This document shows, one piece after another, positions 51,485-60,161 of a DNA stretch of 64,000 nt; positions within the stretch are counted from its first letter, which is position 1; each line of letters starts with the position of its first letter. Below the pieces are notes generated by a model that made no database searches, was not told the origin of the DNA, and was given only the letters and a program-made list of their open reading frames with translations. The DNA is taken from NCBI GenBank assembly GCA_051649305.1, contig JBOFGV010000004.1, forward strand, positions 24,918-88,917, written 5' to 3'. Source of the DNA: JADCCX01 sp051649305. Lineage in GTDB: Bacteria > Pseudomonadota > Alphaproteobacteria > Rhizobiales > Beijerinckiaceae. A program made the position numbers and the translations under genes.

Positions 51485-52162
51485 TTGTCCATTTCAGCCT
51501 GGCTGGCATCAAAGGCAGTGACAACATTTGCGCGTGTTGTGACAGGTGTGCGGCCAGACTGGCGCGGCTGCAGGCCCGAGACGCGTCAGCGCATCTATTT
51601 TGCCAACCACGCCAGCCATGGTGACTTTGTGCTCATCTGGTCCGTTCTCCCGAAAGAGTTGCGCGACCGGACGCGCCCGGTGGCAGGAGCAGATTACTGG
51701 CGCAAGGGCAAGATCAAGTCCTTCATGGGCGAAAAGGTCTTCAACGCAGTTTTGATCGAGCGGGTTGCTGAAGCGCGCGCCAGTGACCCGGTTGCCGTGA
51801 TGGCAGCAACACTGGATGCAGGACAATCCTTGATCCTGTTTCCGGAAGGCACACGCAACATGACGGATGCAGATCTGCTGCCGTTCAAATCTGGGCTTTA
51901 CAATCTGGCGGCACAACGACCTGCTATCGAGCTTGTTCCGACATGGATCGACAATCTCTCGCGTGTATTGCCCAAGGGAGAGTTTTTGCCCGTGCCACTG
52001 CTGTGCAGCGTGACCTTTGGCACGCCTATGCATGTGCTTGAAGGCGAAGACAGACACGCTTTTCTCAACCGCGCCCGCAATGCGTTGCTGACCCTTGGCA
52101 ATTGCACGCCCGTTGATGCTGCAAATCCAAAGGAGCAGGGCGATGCTGTCCATGCCATCTGA
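51485..52162 (+). CDS. 1-acyl-glycerol-3-phosphate acyltransferase-like (PlsC family)
   Basis: This 225-residue protein has the acyltransferase block I H-x4-D motif in FANHASHGDFVLIW and block III FPEGTRN. It lacks the long N-terminal membrane helix of standard PlsC and is shorter than the housekeeping enzyme, so it is probably an accessory lysophospholipid acyltransferase. It likely starts with the TTG at 51485 behind GGGGATGA. It overlaps the CdsA-like gene by 20 bp, and the three genes form one operon. Confidence 0.85.
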   Translation: MSISAWLASKAVTTFARVVTGVRPDWRGCRPETRQRIYFANHASHGDFVLIWSVLPKELRDRTRPVAGADYWRKGKIKSFMGEKVFNAVLIERVAEARASDPVAVMAATLDAGQSLILFPEGTRNMTDADLLPFKSGLYNLAAQRPAIELVPTWIDNLSRVLPKGEFLPVPLLCSVTFGTPMHVLEGEDRHAFLNRARNALLTLGNCTPVDAANPKEQGDAVHAI

Positions 52163-53087
52163 AGCGCTTTACCTGATGATTGGCGTGGTTGGCGTTTTGT
52201 TGTTTGCCAGCGGCATCGGCTCGGTTCTTGCCGCGCGTGCTGGATCCACGCCTTCGCCAACGGTTGAAAACCTGAATGCGCGGGTGAAAGCCTGGTGGGT
52301 GATGGTGGCGCTGCTGGGCGCAGCCATCGCTTTTGGCAAGGCGGCTGTGATCGTTCTTTATGCGCTGGCGTCGTTCTTTGCGCTGCGTGAGTTCATCACA
52401 CTGACAGACAGCCGCAGGGGCGATCACTGGGCCTTGCTCGCCACATTCTTTGTGGTGTTGCCGGTGCAGTATTATCTTGTCTGGATTGAGTGGTACGGCT
52501 TCTTCTCCATCTTCATTCCGGTTTATGGCTTCCTGCTGATGCCCGTAATCGCGGCTTTGCGGCAGGATACGGAGAACTTTTTGTCCCGTGTCGCAGCACA
52601 GCAATGGGCGCTGATGATCTGCGTGTATTGCGCCAGCCATGTGCCTGCCTTGTTGACCCTTAACATCCCCGGCTACAACGGCAAGCAGGTGCTGCTGGTG
52701 GCGTTCCTCATCATTGTCGTGCAGGGTTCGGATGTGCTGCAGTATGTCTTTGGCAAGTTGTTCGGCAAACATAAGGTCGCGCCGCAGCTTTCACCTTCCA
52801 AGACGTGGGAAGGGCTGGTTGGCGGTGTTGTCTCAGCCACCGCACTTGGGGCAGCACTGTGGTGGATTACACCTTTCACGCCGTTGCAGGCGGCAGGCCA
52901 CGCCTTTGTCATCTGCATGATGGGCTTTTTCGGCGGGCTGGTGATGTCCGCTATCAAGCGCGATCGCGGCGTCAAGGACTGGGGGCATATGATCAGCGGC
53001 CACGGCGGCGTGCTCGACAGGATCGACAGCATCGTCTTTTCAGCACCGATCTTCTTTCATCTCACGCGCTACTGGTGGACGGTATGA
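52143..53087 (+). CDS. phosphatidate cytidylyltransferase-like protein (CdsA/YnbB)
   Basis: This 314-residue membrane protein has about eight hydrophobic segments and the full CDS family signature SAIKRDRGVKDWGHMISGHGG followed by LDRIDS, which binds CTP and metal. It would make CDP-diacylglycerol from phosphatidate. The ATG at 52143 is preceded by GGAGC. It lies between a PlsC-like and a CDP-alcohol transferase gene and resembles the YnbB position of the E. coli ynbAB set, so it is probably a second, accessory CDP-DAG synthase rather than the essential CdsA. Confidence 0.9.
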   Translation: MLSMPSEALYLMIGVVGVLLFASGIGSVLAARAGSTPSPTVENLNARVKAWWVMVALLGAAIAFGKAAVIVLYALASFFALREFITLTDSRRGDHWALLATFFVVLPVQYYLVWIEWYGFFSIFIPVYGFLLMPVIAALRQDTENFLSRVAAQQWALMICVYCASHVPALLTLNIPGYNGKQVLLVAFLIIVVQGSDVLQYVFGKLFGKHKVAPQLSPSKTWEGLVGGVVSATALGAALWWITPFTPLQAAGHAFVICMMGFFGGLVMSAIKRDRGVKDWGHMISGHGGVLDRIDSIVFSAPIFFHLTRYWWTV

Positions 53088-53710
53088 CCGAACCTGATCT
53101 TGCCTCCCGGCGACCGCTGAAGACACGCAGCAATGCACTTGTGCAGCGCCTTGTAGCCGCCTTGTTGAAAACCAGCATCACACCCAACCAAATATCGCTT
53201 CTGAGCATTGCAGTGTCTTTCCTCGGCGCATTTTGCCTGTTGCATGCGCCGCAAAGCCCGTGGCTCTATGTGATCACGGCGCTTTGTGTGCAGTTGCGGC
53301 TGCTGTGCAATCTGCTCGATGGCATGGTGGCCGTGGAGGGCGGGCGCGGCTCGCCGGTTGGCAGTCTCTATAATGAAATTCCGGACCGCATCGCGGACAG
53401 CCTGTTTCTTGTCGCATGGGGCTATGCCTGTGGTTTCGGCTGGCTGGGGTGGCTTGCGGCTCTTGCGGCGGCCATCACGGCCTATATCCGTGTGCTGGGC
53501 GGTGCCTTGGGGCAGGTGCAGGACTTTCGCGGGCCCATGGCGAAACAGCACCGCATGGCGGCGCTGACTGGTGTCTGCCTGCTCGCCATGCTGGAAACCT
53601 GGCTGCGTGGCCACAGTGCGATCCTCGGCATCGGCCTCTGGATGCTGGTGATCGGCACTGTCTGGACCTGCGTGGAGCGCACGCGCGCGATTGCCGGGCG
53701 GATGGGTTGA
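53084..53710 (+). CDS. CDP-alcohol phosphatidyltransferase-like protein (YnbA-like)
   Basis: This 208-residue membrane protein matches the CDP-alcohol phosphatidyltransferase fold but with a variant active site: NLLDGMVAVEGG, then SLYNEIPDRIAD. Compared with the standard D-x2-DG-x2-AR pattern, the first Asp is Asn and the AR is AV, while the DRIAD pair is kept. The same type of variation appears in YnbA. It overlaps the CdsA-like stop as ATGA. With the upstream PlsC-like and CdsA-like genes it would attach an unknown alcohol head group to CDP-diacylglycerol. Confidence 0.82.
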   Translation: MTEPDLASRRPLKTRSNALVQRLVAALLKTSITPNQISLLSIAVSFLGAFCLLHAPQSPWLYVITALCVQLRLLCNLLDGMVAVEGGRGSPVGSLYNEIPDRIADSLFLVAWGYACGFGWLGWLAALAAAITAYIRVLGGALGQVQDFRGPMAKQHRMAALTGVCLLAMLETWLRGHSAILGIGLWMLVIGTVWTCVERTRAIAGRMG

Positions 53711-53816
53711 GCTTTGCTTCCTTCATCAGAAATGCTGTCTGAACCAATCAAATTCTCTGTTTTGACCCATTGGATGAAAGCACTTTAGCTTCTGCCTTCG
53801 GACACCGGAGGTTCAG

Positions 53817-54566
53817 ATGAATTTTCCCTATAAACGTTTCGCCGTAATTGCAGACATCCACAGCAATGTTGCTGCACTGGATGCTGTGCTGGCGGATATC
53901 CGCGAGCAGCAATGCGAATGGACGATTGATCTGGGTGATTGCGTCTCTGGCCCATTGTTCCCGCGCCAGACAGCGGAGCGATTGATCAGCCTTGGCATTA
54001 TCAGCATTCGTGGAAACCACGAGCGGCAATTGTTGACTCTCATGCCTGCAGACATGGGGCTTTCCGACAGGTTTGCAGACAGCGAACTCACAGCTGAGCA
54101 GAAAAGCTGGATGAGAAATCTGCCAGCTGAATGGCGGGTTGCCGGTTCGGTTCTCGCTGTGCACGGTTCACCGGGAAATGACCTCGAATACCTCATGGAA
54201 ACGGTGGAGCCTGCCGGCTGCAGACCCGCGACCATTGCAGAAATCGAGCAGCGGCTTGACGGTGTTTCGGAAAGGCTCGTGCTCTGTGGGCATACGCATT
54301 TGCCGCGCAGCGTAACGCTTGGCGACGGGCGGGTTGTGGTCAACCCGGGCAGTATCGGATTGCCAGCTTACGATGAAGCCCTGCCTTACCCGCACAAGAA
54401 CGAGACCGGTTCTCCCCACGCGCGCTATGCCATTCTGGATAGTGATGGCAATGGATGGCGCGTGACACACCGGGTCATCAATTACGACTGGAAAGCCGCA
54501 GCAGACCTCGCGCGTTCGCGGCAAAGGATGGACTGGGTTCTCGCGCTTGAAACAGGAACGGCCTGA
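53817..54566 (+). CDS. metallophosphoesterase (YfcE-type)
   Basis: This 249-residue protein has the calcineurin-like phosphoesterase motifs in order: ADIHSN, GDCVSG, GNHE, and CGHTHLPRS, followed by VNPGSIGLP. These bind two metals and are complete. Relatives act on phosphodiesters or small nucleotides; the substrate is unknown. It converges with dnaB, 3 bp apart. A modest promoter (TTGACC, 17 bp, TTAGCT) lies at about 53763. Confidence 0.9.
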   Translation: MNFPYKRFAVIADIHSNVAALDAVLADIREQQCEWTIDLGDCVSGPLFPRQTAERLISLGIISIRGNHERQLLTLMPADMGLSDRFADSELTAEQKSWMRNLPAEWRVAGSVLAVHGSPGNDLEYLMETVEPAGCRPATIAEIEQRLDGVSERLVLCGHTHLPRSVTLGDGRVVVNPGSIGLPAYDEALPYPHKNETGSPHARYAILDSDGNGWRVTHRVINYDWKAAADLARSRQRMDWVLALETGTA

Positions 54567-54569
54567 CGC

Positions 54570-56078
54570 TCAGTCGCCCATCCGTGCAGGCAGGCGATCA
54601 TCCTGTGCCAGATCGCCAAAGCGCGTGACCTCGGCATCAAACTGCAGTTCCACCGTGCCGGTGGGGCCGTGGCGCTGCTTGCCGATGATGACCTCGGCGC
54701 GGCCATAGGCGCGTTCCATCTCGGCCTGCCATTTCAGGAACTCTTCCGTGCCTTCGCGCGGCTGGCGGTTCTTGAGGTAGTATTCCTCGCGGTAGACGAA
54801 AACCACCACGTCGGCGTCCTGCTCGATGGAGCCGGATTCACGCAGATCCGAGAGCTGCGGGCGCTTGTCCTCGCGGTTTTCCACCTGACGTGACAGCTGC
54901 GACAGCGCCACAATCGGCACTTCCAGCTCTTTCGCCAAGGCCTTCATGCCGGTCGTGATCTCGGTCATTTCCTGCACGCGGTTGTCGCCCTTTTTGGACG
55001 CACCGGAAAGCAGCTGCAGGTAGTCAACGACCAGCACATCCAAACCACGCTGGCGCTTGAGGCGGCGGGCGCGGGCGGCGAGCTGTGCAATAGAAATGCC
55101 GCCGGTCTGGTCGATGTAAAGCGGCACGGTCTGCATGCGGCGCGAGGCTTCCACCACCTGCTCGAATTCGTGCTGCTGGATATCACCACGGCGGATCTTG
55201 TAGGACGGCACGCCGGATTGCTCGGCGATGATGCGTGTTGCCAACTGCTCGGCGGACATTTCCAGCGAGAAGAAGCCGACAATGCCGCCATCCAGCGCCT
55301 GCCGCTTGCCATCGGGGCTCACCTCGGCGCGGTAAGCTTTTGCAATGTTGAAGGCAAAGTTGGTGGCCAATGCCGTCTTGCCCATGCCGGGGCGGCCAGC
55401 CAGAATGATCAGGTCCGAGCGCTGCAAGCCGCCCATGATCTTGTCAAGATCAGACAGGCCCGTGGCGATGCCCGAGAGGTTGCCATCACGCTCAAAGGCG
55501 CGGGCGGCCATATCAACGGCGTGGGTGAGGGCCTCGTCAAAGCGCTGGAAGCCGCCTTCAAACTTGCCGCTTTCAGCGAGGCTATAAAGCTTGCGCTCCG
55601 CATCCTCGATCTGGTGGCGTGGTGTCATGTCGGCAGGCGTATCAAAGGCGATGGACGAGATTTCCTCGCCCACAAGGATGAGATTGCGGCGCAAGGCCAG
55701 ATCACGCACGGATTTCGCGTATTCCACCGCGTTGATGACGGTGGTCGCCTCAGCCGCCAGACGCGCCAGATACTGCGCCACGGTCATACCGCCCAGATCA
55801 AGATCGTTGAGGAACATCTTGAGAGTGATCGGCGTCGCAATCTTGCCCGAGCGCAGCAATGTGGAAATCACCTCGTAGATGCGCTTGTGCACGCCCTCGT
55901 AGAAATGCTCGGGCTGCAGCACATCCGACACGCGGTCAAACGCCTCGTTGTGCACAAGGATCACGCCAAGCACTGCGCGCTCAAGCTCAAGGTTGTGCGG
56001 CGCAAGCTTGACGGCGGGATCGGTGGCGTTGTTTCCAACAATGGCGAGAGCGGAGGACATGTCCCTGTTTCGGCTCAT
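54570..56078 (-). CDS. dnaB: replicative DNA helicase DnaB
   Basis: This 502-residue hexameric helicase unwinds DNA at the replication fork. The N-terminal domain begins KLAPHNLELERAVLGVILVHNEAFD. The RecA-like domain has Walker A AGRPGMGKTALATNFA, the segment FFSLEMSAEQLATRI, Walker B VLVVDYLQLL and the arginine region LSQLSRQVENREDKRP. An ATG at 56060 is an alternative start. In Hyphomicrobiales dnaB usually lies soon after rplI; here a Dabb gene, a repeat and an AT-rich gene separate them. Confidence 0.96.
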   Translation of the reverse strand: MSRNRDMSSALAIVGNNATDPAVKLAPHNLELERAVLGVILVHNEAFDRVSDVLQPEHFYEGVHKRIYEVISTLLRSGKIATPITLKMFLNDLDLGGMTVAQYLARLAAEATTVINAVEYAKSVRDLALRRNLILVGEEISSIAFDTPADMTPRHQIEDAERKLYSLAESGKFEGGFQRFDEALTHAVDMAARAFERDGNLSGIATGLSDLDKIMGGLQRSDLIILAGRPGMGKTALATNFAFNIAKAYRAEVSPDGKRQALDGGIVGFFSLEMSAEQLATRIIAEQSGVPSYKIRRGDIQQHEFEQVVEASRRMQTVPLYIDQTGGISIAQLAARARRLKRQRGLDVLVVDYLQLLSGASKKGDNRVQEMTEITTGMKALAKELEVPIVALSQLSRQVENREDKRPQLSDLRESGSIEQDADVVVFVYREEYYLKNRQPREGTEEFLKWQAEMERAYGRAEVIIGKQRHGPTGTVELQFDAEVTRFGDLAQDDRLPARMGD

Positions 56079-56170
56079 CGACAATTGATTTCAACTGCTA
56101 ATGCATCATCCACAGGGATTCACAGAAGAGATTTTGGGTGAGCCCGAATCGCTTGACGGGTTTTCCCGTT

Positions 56171-56291
56171 GTCATTCCCGGCGAGGGAAGGGAATCCATC
56201 TTTCAGTCATTGGCCAGGAAGACAGCATGGATTCCCTTCCCTCGCAAGAGGCAGATCAACTTACGCTGACTGCGGGCTCGCCGGGAATGAC
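56171..56291. repeat. dispersed palindromic intergenic repeat, copy 2
   Basis: A 121-bp element with outer arms GTCATTCCCGGCGAG and CTCGCCGGGAATGAC and inner arms GAGGGAAGGGAATCCAT (56183-56199) and ATGGATTCCCTTCCCTC (56227-56243). It is of the same family as the copy at 19554-19671. It lies between dnaB and the Dabb gene. Confidence 0.87.
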
Positions 56292-56296
56292 ACCCC

Positions 56297-56596
56297 TCAC
56301 AACCTTCCAAGCGCCACGTAATCGATCTCCATGAAGGCCGCGACCTCGGGCAGCCAGCGGTCGCGCACGAAGGCGACATGATCGGGATGCACATCATAGG
56401 CGGTGTAGGCCGCCTGATCCCAGAATTCCATGGAAAGCCCGTAGTGATACTCGTTCTTGGTGCTGGTCTGCCGCAGCATCTCGAATTTTGAAACACCGGG
56501 CAAATGGCCCAACCGGCGCGCCGCCTCAAAGAAGCTCTTTTCCTCAGCCGAACCCTTCATGTGCTTCAGGCGAAAAACAACGGTGTGTCGGATCAT
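56297..56596 (-). CDS. Dabb family protein (stress-responsive A/B barrel)
   Basis: This 99-residue protein is a dimeric alpha+beta barrel domain, with IRHTVVFRLKH at the N-terminus, FEMLRQTSTKNEYHYGLSMEFWDQAAYTAYDVHPDHVAFV and a C-terminal FMEIDYV. Dabb proteins are small ligand-binding or polyketide-cyclase-like enzymes; the substrate is unknown. GGAGG precedes the start. Confidence 0.88.
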   Translation of the reverse strand: MIRHTVVFRLKHMKGSAEEKSFFEAARRLGHLPGVSKFEMLRQTSTKNEYHYGLSMEFWDQAAYTAYDVHPDHVAFVRDRWLPEVAAFMEIDYVALGRL

Positions 56597-56728
56597 GGAA
56601 CCTCCGGAATCCAGCGCGTGGGATTGGCGTGAGACTACCGGGGTTTGGAGGAGAACTGAACAGGGTAGGCGGGTTTGGTTTGGCCAAGCGTCTGATTATT
56701 GGGGGACAGCAGGCAGTCAAAAAAATAG

Positions 56729-57718
56729 ATCGATTAAAGCTCTTCAGGTAGCGTTATCGATGTAGCCAGCGCTGCACCTATTGGCCCCGAACGACGCTCC
56801 AAGAAGTAGCGCACACGACCATCTCGGGTGCTGTCAAATTGCTCACCAACTTTACAGGTCAGAAGAAGATCTGCCGCCCATGTTTCTAATGGCCAATTGC
56901 TCGCGCTGGAAGTTGAATTGATCATATCAAAGGTTGGTGAAGTTCCATCTGGAATGGAAGCAAGATTCTGATGAATATGATCTGCGTCAAAAACGCGGCA
57001 GCCTACTGGGCATGATTGAACCACAATTCGCTCACGAAGCGGGTAACTGACACTGCATGGCATCTGATGCGGATTGTATAGTAAGTAATAGACGGCCTTG
57101 CCAAACTCTCGGTTAAGATCGTCAATCGACTTTATTTGTTGATTGCCAGATTTTATCGCGCCATAAACGCAGTCGCCATTGAATAGAAAATTTCTATGAA
57201 GCGCTCCTATCGCTTGTTGGTCATCTCGCCCTAAAAAAGCATTCATCCCAGAAAGAAATCCAAATTCATCCTCGTCCTCAACGTCATTGTTGATTGGATT
57301 AAGGCGTTTCGATTGAAGAAGTCCTATCTTCTTCGCGATCAATTTGTTGCCACGATATACGAAAACGAGAATAGCAATATCAGCTGTTTCCCACCGTCCA
57401 CGATATGGTACGCCCCAATCCCATGGGCGCTCTCCCAACCGCCGCAAACCGCCAATATTGTGCGCATGCATCTGAACTATAGCGCCTGAAGCGAGTTTTC
57501 TGGGCGCGCTATCTGGAATGAGGGCCTCAATCAACCCGTCATCAAGTGAGGTCTCGCGAATATTTGGAACGTTGACTAGCCGCTCACAAATATTTCTATT
57601 CGCATTCGAAAATATTTCTCTGAACCAAGAAATTACATCTTCTGGAATGACTGGCCAAGTTTCCATAGACATATCCTTCGGTTATTAGCTGAATAATGAG
57701 TATATTCTATCGATTAAA
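56729..57718. other. 10-bp direct repeat bounding the nuclease-like gene
   Basis: ATCGATTAAA occurs at 56729-56738, covering the stop codon of the AT-rich gene, and again at 57709-57718, upstream of its start. The repeats enclose essentially only this gene. They could be a target-site duplication or the trace of a recombination event. There is no transposase inside. Confidence 0.5.
56734..57672 (-). CDS. putative PD-(D/E)xK nuclease-like protein, AT-rich single-gene cassette
   Basis: This 312-residue protein has a possible nuclease core: Asp98 in ETADIAILVFV, then Q120-S-K122 in GLLQSKRLN, a D...QxK version of the PD-(D/E)xK site, preceded by an acidic helix (TSLDDGLIEAL). The start FSNANRNICERLVNVPNIRETSLD belongs to a family of orphan proteins that I recall seeing in accessory regions; its function is unknown to me. 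No methyltransferase or other partner is adjacent. The gene is much more AT-rich than its neighbours and is flanked by a 10-bp direct repeat. It interrupts the usual rplI-dnaB neighbourhood. Confidence 0.7.
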   Translation of the reverse strand: MSMETWPVIPEDVISWFREIFSNANRNICERLVNVPNIRETSLDDGLIEALIPDSAPRKLASGAIVQMHAHNIGGLRRLGERPWDWGVPYRGRWETADIAILVFVYRGNKLIAKKIGLLQSKRLNPINNDVEDEDEFGFLSGMNAFLGRDDQQAIGALHRNFLFNGDCVYGAIKSGNQQIKSIDDLNREFGKAVYYLLYNPHQMPCSVSYPLRERIVVQSCPVGCRVFDADHIHQNLASIPDGTSPTFDMINSTSSASNWPLETWAADLLLTCKVGEQFDSTRDGRVRYFLERRSGPIGAALATSITLPEEL

Positions 57719-57743
57719 CTATGCAATATTGAAATAAATCCAA

Positions 57744-57770
57744 CAAAAAACCCGGCTTTCGCCGGGTTTT
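57744..57770 (-). terminator. intrinsic terminator after rplI
   Basis: AAAACCCGGC pairs with GCCGGGTTTT around TTTC; the minus-strand transcript of rplI would end in a T-tract. The symmetrical A-tract on the other side allows use on both strands. Confidence 0.9.
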
Positions 57771-57798
57771 CCGTGTCAGATCGCTCCAACTCTCACTC

Positions 57799-58368
57799 TC
57801 AAAGTTCAGCGCGTGGGCCAGCTTCGTTGAGCGCTGCGCCGATCTCGAGGCCGAGATCATCGAGGTTGTCGCGGCTGTTGTCTGCCTGCACGCTTTCGCC
57901 ACGGGCCTGACGCTCGGACTCTTCAACAGAGCGGGCAACGTTGACTGTTACCTTGCATTCCACTTCGGCATGCAGGGTGACAGGCACGGTGTGGATGCCC
58001 AGCGCCTTGATGGGGCTAAGCAGCGAGAGCTGGTTGCGGTTGACGGTGAAGCCAGCGGCTGTGAGCGCTTCGGCGATATCGCGGGTGGCGACTGAACCGT
58101 AGAGCACGCCAGAATCACCGGCCTGACGGATGAGGACGACGGACTGGCCATCAAGCGCTTCGGCAGCCTTGGCAGCATCCGCGCGGGCCGCGAGGTTGCG
58201 GGCTTCAAGGATTGCCTTCTGCTTTTCAAAAACGCCCTTGTTGGCGTCTGTAGCGCGCAGGGCCTTGCCGCGTGCGAGCAGGAAGTTGCGGGCATAACCC
58301 GGCTTCACGTTGACGACTTCGCCCATCTGTCCCAGTTTGGCGACACGCTCGAGCAGAATAACTTCCAT
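57799..58368 (-). CDS. rplI: 50S ribosomal protein L9 (bL9)
   Basis: This 189-residue protein starts MEVILLERVAKLGQMGEVVNVKPGYARNFL, the bL9 signature region, followed by the long central helix and a C-terminal domain. A tail of about 40 acidic residues is longer than in E. coli, as in other Hyphomicrobiales. The GGAGAACCACC ribosome site supports the ATG at 58368. It is the last gene of the rpsF operon and ends at a strong terminator. Confidence 0.96.
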   Translation of the reverse strand: MEVILLERVAKLGQMGEVVNVKPGYARNFLLARGKALRATDANKGVFEKQKAILEARNLAARADAAKAAEALDGQSVVLIRQAGDSGVLYGSVATRDIAEALTAAGFTVNRNQLSLLSPIKALGIHTVPVTLHAEVECKVTVNVARSVEESERQARGESVQADNSRDNLDDLGLEIGAALNEAGPRAEL

Positions 58369-58391
58369 GGTGGTTCTCCTTAGGTTTGGTT

Positions 58392-59336
58392 TCAAAAGTT
58401 GCGGTTATTTCGTCTGGCAAGAACACGGGTCCGCCAGCCAAAAACGAGTTCGGCAAGGCCCGCGACAAGCATGGCGAGCGCGGAAATGCCGGTGATGAAT
58501 GTGAGCAGCCACAGGGGCGTCAGGATGAGGCTGCGGGTTGAAAGGCCAGCTGACACGTTGTGGACAGCCGCGTAGCCAAGGGCCGCCACGGCAATCACGA
58601 GGCTTGCCGCCAGCACTTCCAGAATGAAGCCGGGATAGCCGCTGAGCAAGCCACCGAAGACGCAGGCAGCGAGGGCGGGCATGGTCCAGATCGGCAGGCG
58701 CATTTCGGGCACAGGCGTCCATTCCACCGGCAGACGATCCGAATAGCGGGCGATGCGCGCCGCAAGCCAGATGTTCAGCATATAAATGACCGACAGCATG
58801 GCCGCACTGACTGGGGCGACTGCGTGGGCATAGGCCTCGATGAAGACCTTGGGATTGCTGCCGTTGACCGTTTCAAGCGGTGCGCCAGCCGGGATGTTCG
58901 ACATGAAGCGATAGACAATCTCGGATTGCTTCAGGAGATGCCCCTGCACTGTTTCATAGTCAAAGCTGATTGAGAGCGCGCCCATGATGGTGACAAGGCC
59001 GCCGTAAAGCGCTGCACCGACGCACAACTGGCCGACAATGTTGCCCGTGGTTTCGCGCCGCTGCCAAATCGCATAAGCCGCGAGAAAAGCAGGCACCATG
59101 ACCATGACAGCGAACATGACACCGGCACTGCCGCGCAGCATCAGTACCAGCGCAGCAGAGGTTGTGGCACCGCCAAGCACCGCCAAAAGCGGATGCCAGC
59201 CAATGCCAACAATCATCAGGGGCAGGGGAGCAATGAAGGTGAAAAGCACGCCAAAGCCTCCACCCACGATTGCGGCGGCTGCCAGCATCGCAGATGCAAA
59301 ACCCGCCAGAGCGGCTATGAGGATGGCGTTGGTCAT
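58392..59336 (-). CDS. DUF2232 membrane protein
   Basis: This 314-residue polytopic protein has about eight hydrophobic segments and matches DUF2232, with AAAAIVGGGFGVLFTFIAPLPLMIVGIGWH at the start and VSAGLSTRSLILTPLWLLTFITG near the end. In alphaproteobacteria it is regularly encoded between rpsR and rplI. The function is unknown; a transport or envelope role has been suggested by its topology only. An in-operon hairpin precedes it. Confidence 0.88.
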   Translation of the reverse strand: MTNAILIAALAGFASAMLAAAAIVGGGFGVLFTFIAPLPLMIVGIGWHPLLAVLGGATTSAALVLMLRGSAGVMFAVMVMVPAFLAAYAIWQRRETTGNIVGQLCVGAALYGGLVTIMGALSISFDYETVQGHLLKQSEIVYRFMSNIPAGAPLETVNGSNPKVFIEAYAHAVAPVSAAMLSVIYMLNIWLAARIARYSDRLPVEWTPVPEMRLPIWTMPALAACVFGGLLSGYPGFILEVLAASLVIAVAALGYAAVHNVSAGLSTRSLILTPLWLLTFITGISALAMLVAGLAELVFGWRTRVLARRNNRNF

Positions 59337-59452
59337 TCTGTCCTGCTGTCCCGCCCAATCAAGGGCCGGTTAGGGCGTTTAACCCAGCAAAACCTGCAAG
59401 CATGGCCTTTATAGAAGGATATCTGACAGGCGACGATATAGTTCAAAGGTAT

Positions 59453-59478
59453 CCGGCTGGCAGCGAACCGCCAGCCGG
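59453..59478 (-). other. perfect 9-bp stem-loop between rpsR and the DUF2232 gene
   Basis: CCGGCTGGC and GCCAGCCGG enclose an 8-base loop. No T-tract follows on the minus strand, so it is more likely an RNA-processing or stability element, or a weak attenuator, that reduces DUF2232 expression relative to the ribosomal proteins. Confidence 0.5.
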
Positions 59479-59487
59479 AAAAGTTTC

Positions 59488-59730
59488 TTACTTGATCAGG
59501 TATGGCAGGAGGCCGAGCGTGCGGGCACGCTTGATGGCCTGGGCCAGTTCACGCTGCTTCTTTGCAGAAACGGCTGTGATGCGCGAAGGCACGATCTTGC
59601 CGCGCTCTGAGATGTAGCGCGAGAGGAGCTTCACGTCCTTGAAATCGATGACCGGAGCACCTTCACCCGTGAACGGGCAGGTCTTCTTGCGGCGGAAAAA
59701 TGGGCGACGACCGCCTTGAGCAGCACTCAT
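59488..59730 (-). CDS. rpsR: 30S ribosomal protein S18 (bS18)
   Basis: This 80-residue basic protein has the bS18 features FFRRKKTCPFTGEGAPVIDFKDVKLLSRYISERGKI and QRELAQAIKRARTLGLLPY. It binds 16S rRNA as a heterodimer with S6. Its start overlaps the rpsF stop by one base, so their synthesis is coupled. Confidence 0.97.
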   Translation of the reverse strand: MSAAQGGRRPFFRRKKTCPFTGEGAPVIDFKDVKLLSRYISERGKIVPSRITAVSAKKQRELAQAIKRARTLGLLPYLIK

Positions 59731-60137
59731 CAGATTTCCTCCCCGGCATCATAACCACCACCGAAATCATCGGAACGGCGCTCTGTGCGCTCACGATCAC
59801 GACGCTCTTCGCGCTCACGGCGCTGCATCATGGCGGATGGACCCTCTTCGAGGGCTTCAACCTTGATGGTCATGAAGCGGATGACATCTTCGTTGATCTT
59901 CATCTGACGCTCCATTTCGGCAAGGCCGGCGGCTGGTGCGTTGATGTTCATCAGGGCGAAGTGCGCCTTGCGGTTCTTCTTGATGCGGTAGGCGAGGGAT
60001 TTGACACCCCAGTACTCGATCTTCGATACAGTGCCGCCTGCAGCTTCGATGATGCCCTTGAACTGGTCAGTCATCGTTTCAACCTGCTGTGCGGACACGT
60101 CCTGGCGAGCCAGGAATACGTGTTCATACAATGCCAT
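59730..60137 (-). CDS. rpsF: 30S ribosomal protein S6 (bS6)
   Basis: This 135-residue protein begins ALYEHVFLARQDVSAQQVETMTDQF and contains YWGVKSLAYRIKKNRKAHFALMNI, the bS6 core that binds S18. The C-terminal tail is a charged, Arg/Glu/Asp-rich stretch of about 35 residues with no fixed structure. It is the first gene of the rpsF-rpsR-DUF2232-rplI operon. A candidate S6:S18-binding hairpin lies 25 nt before its start. Confidence 0.97.
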   Translation of the reverse strand: MALYEHVFLARQDVSAQQVETMTDQFKGIIEAAGGTVSKIEYWGVKSLAYRIKKNRKAHFALMNINAPAAGLAEMERQMKINEDVIRFMTIKVEALEEGPSAMMQRREREERRDRERTERRSDDFGGGYDAGEEI

Positions 60138-60161
60138 GGTAGGCCTCTCTTTGGTTTCATA

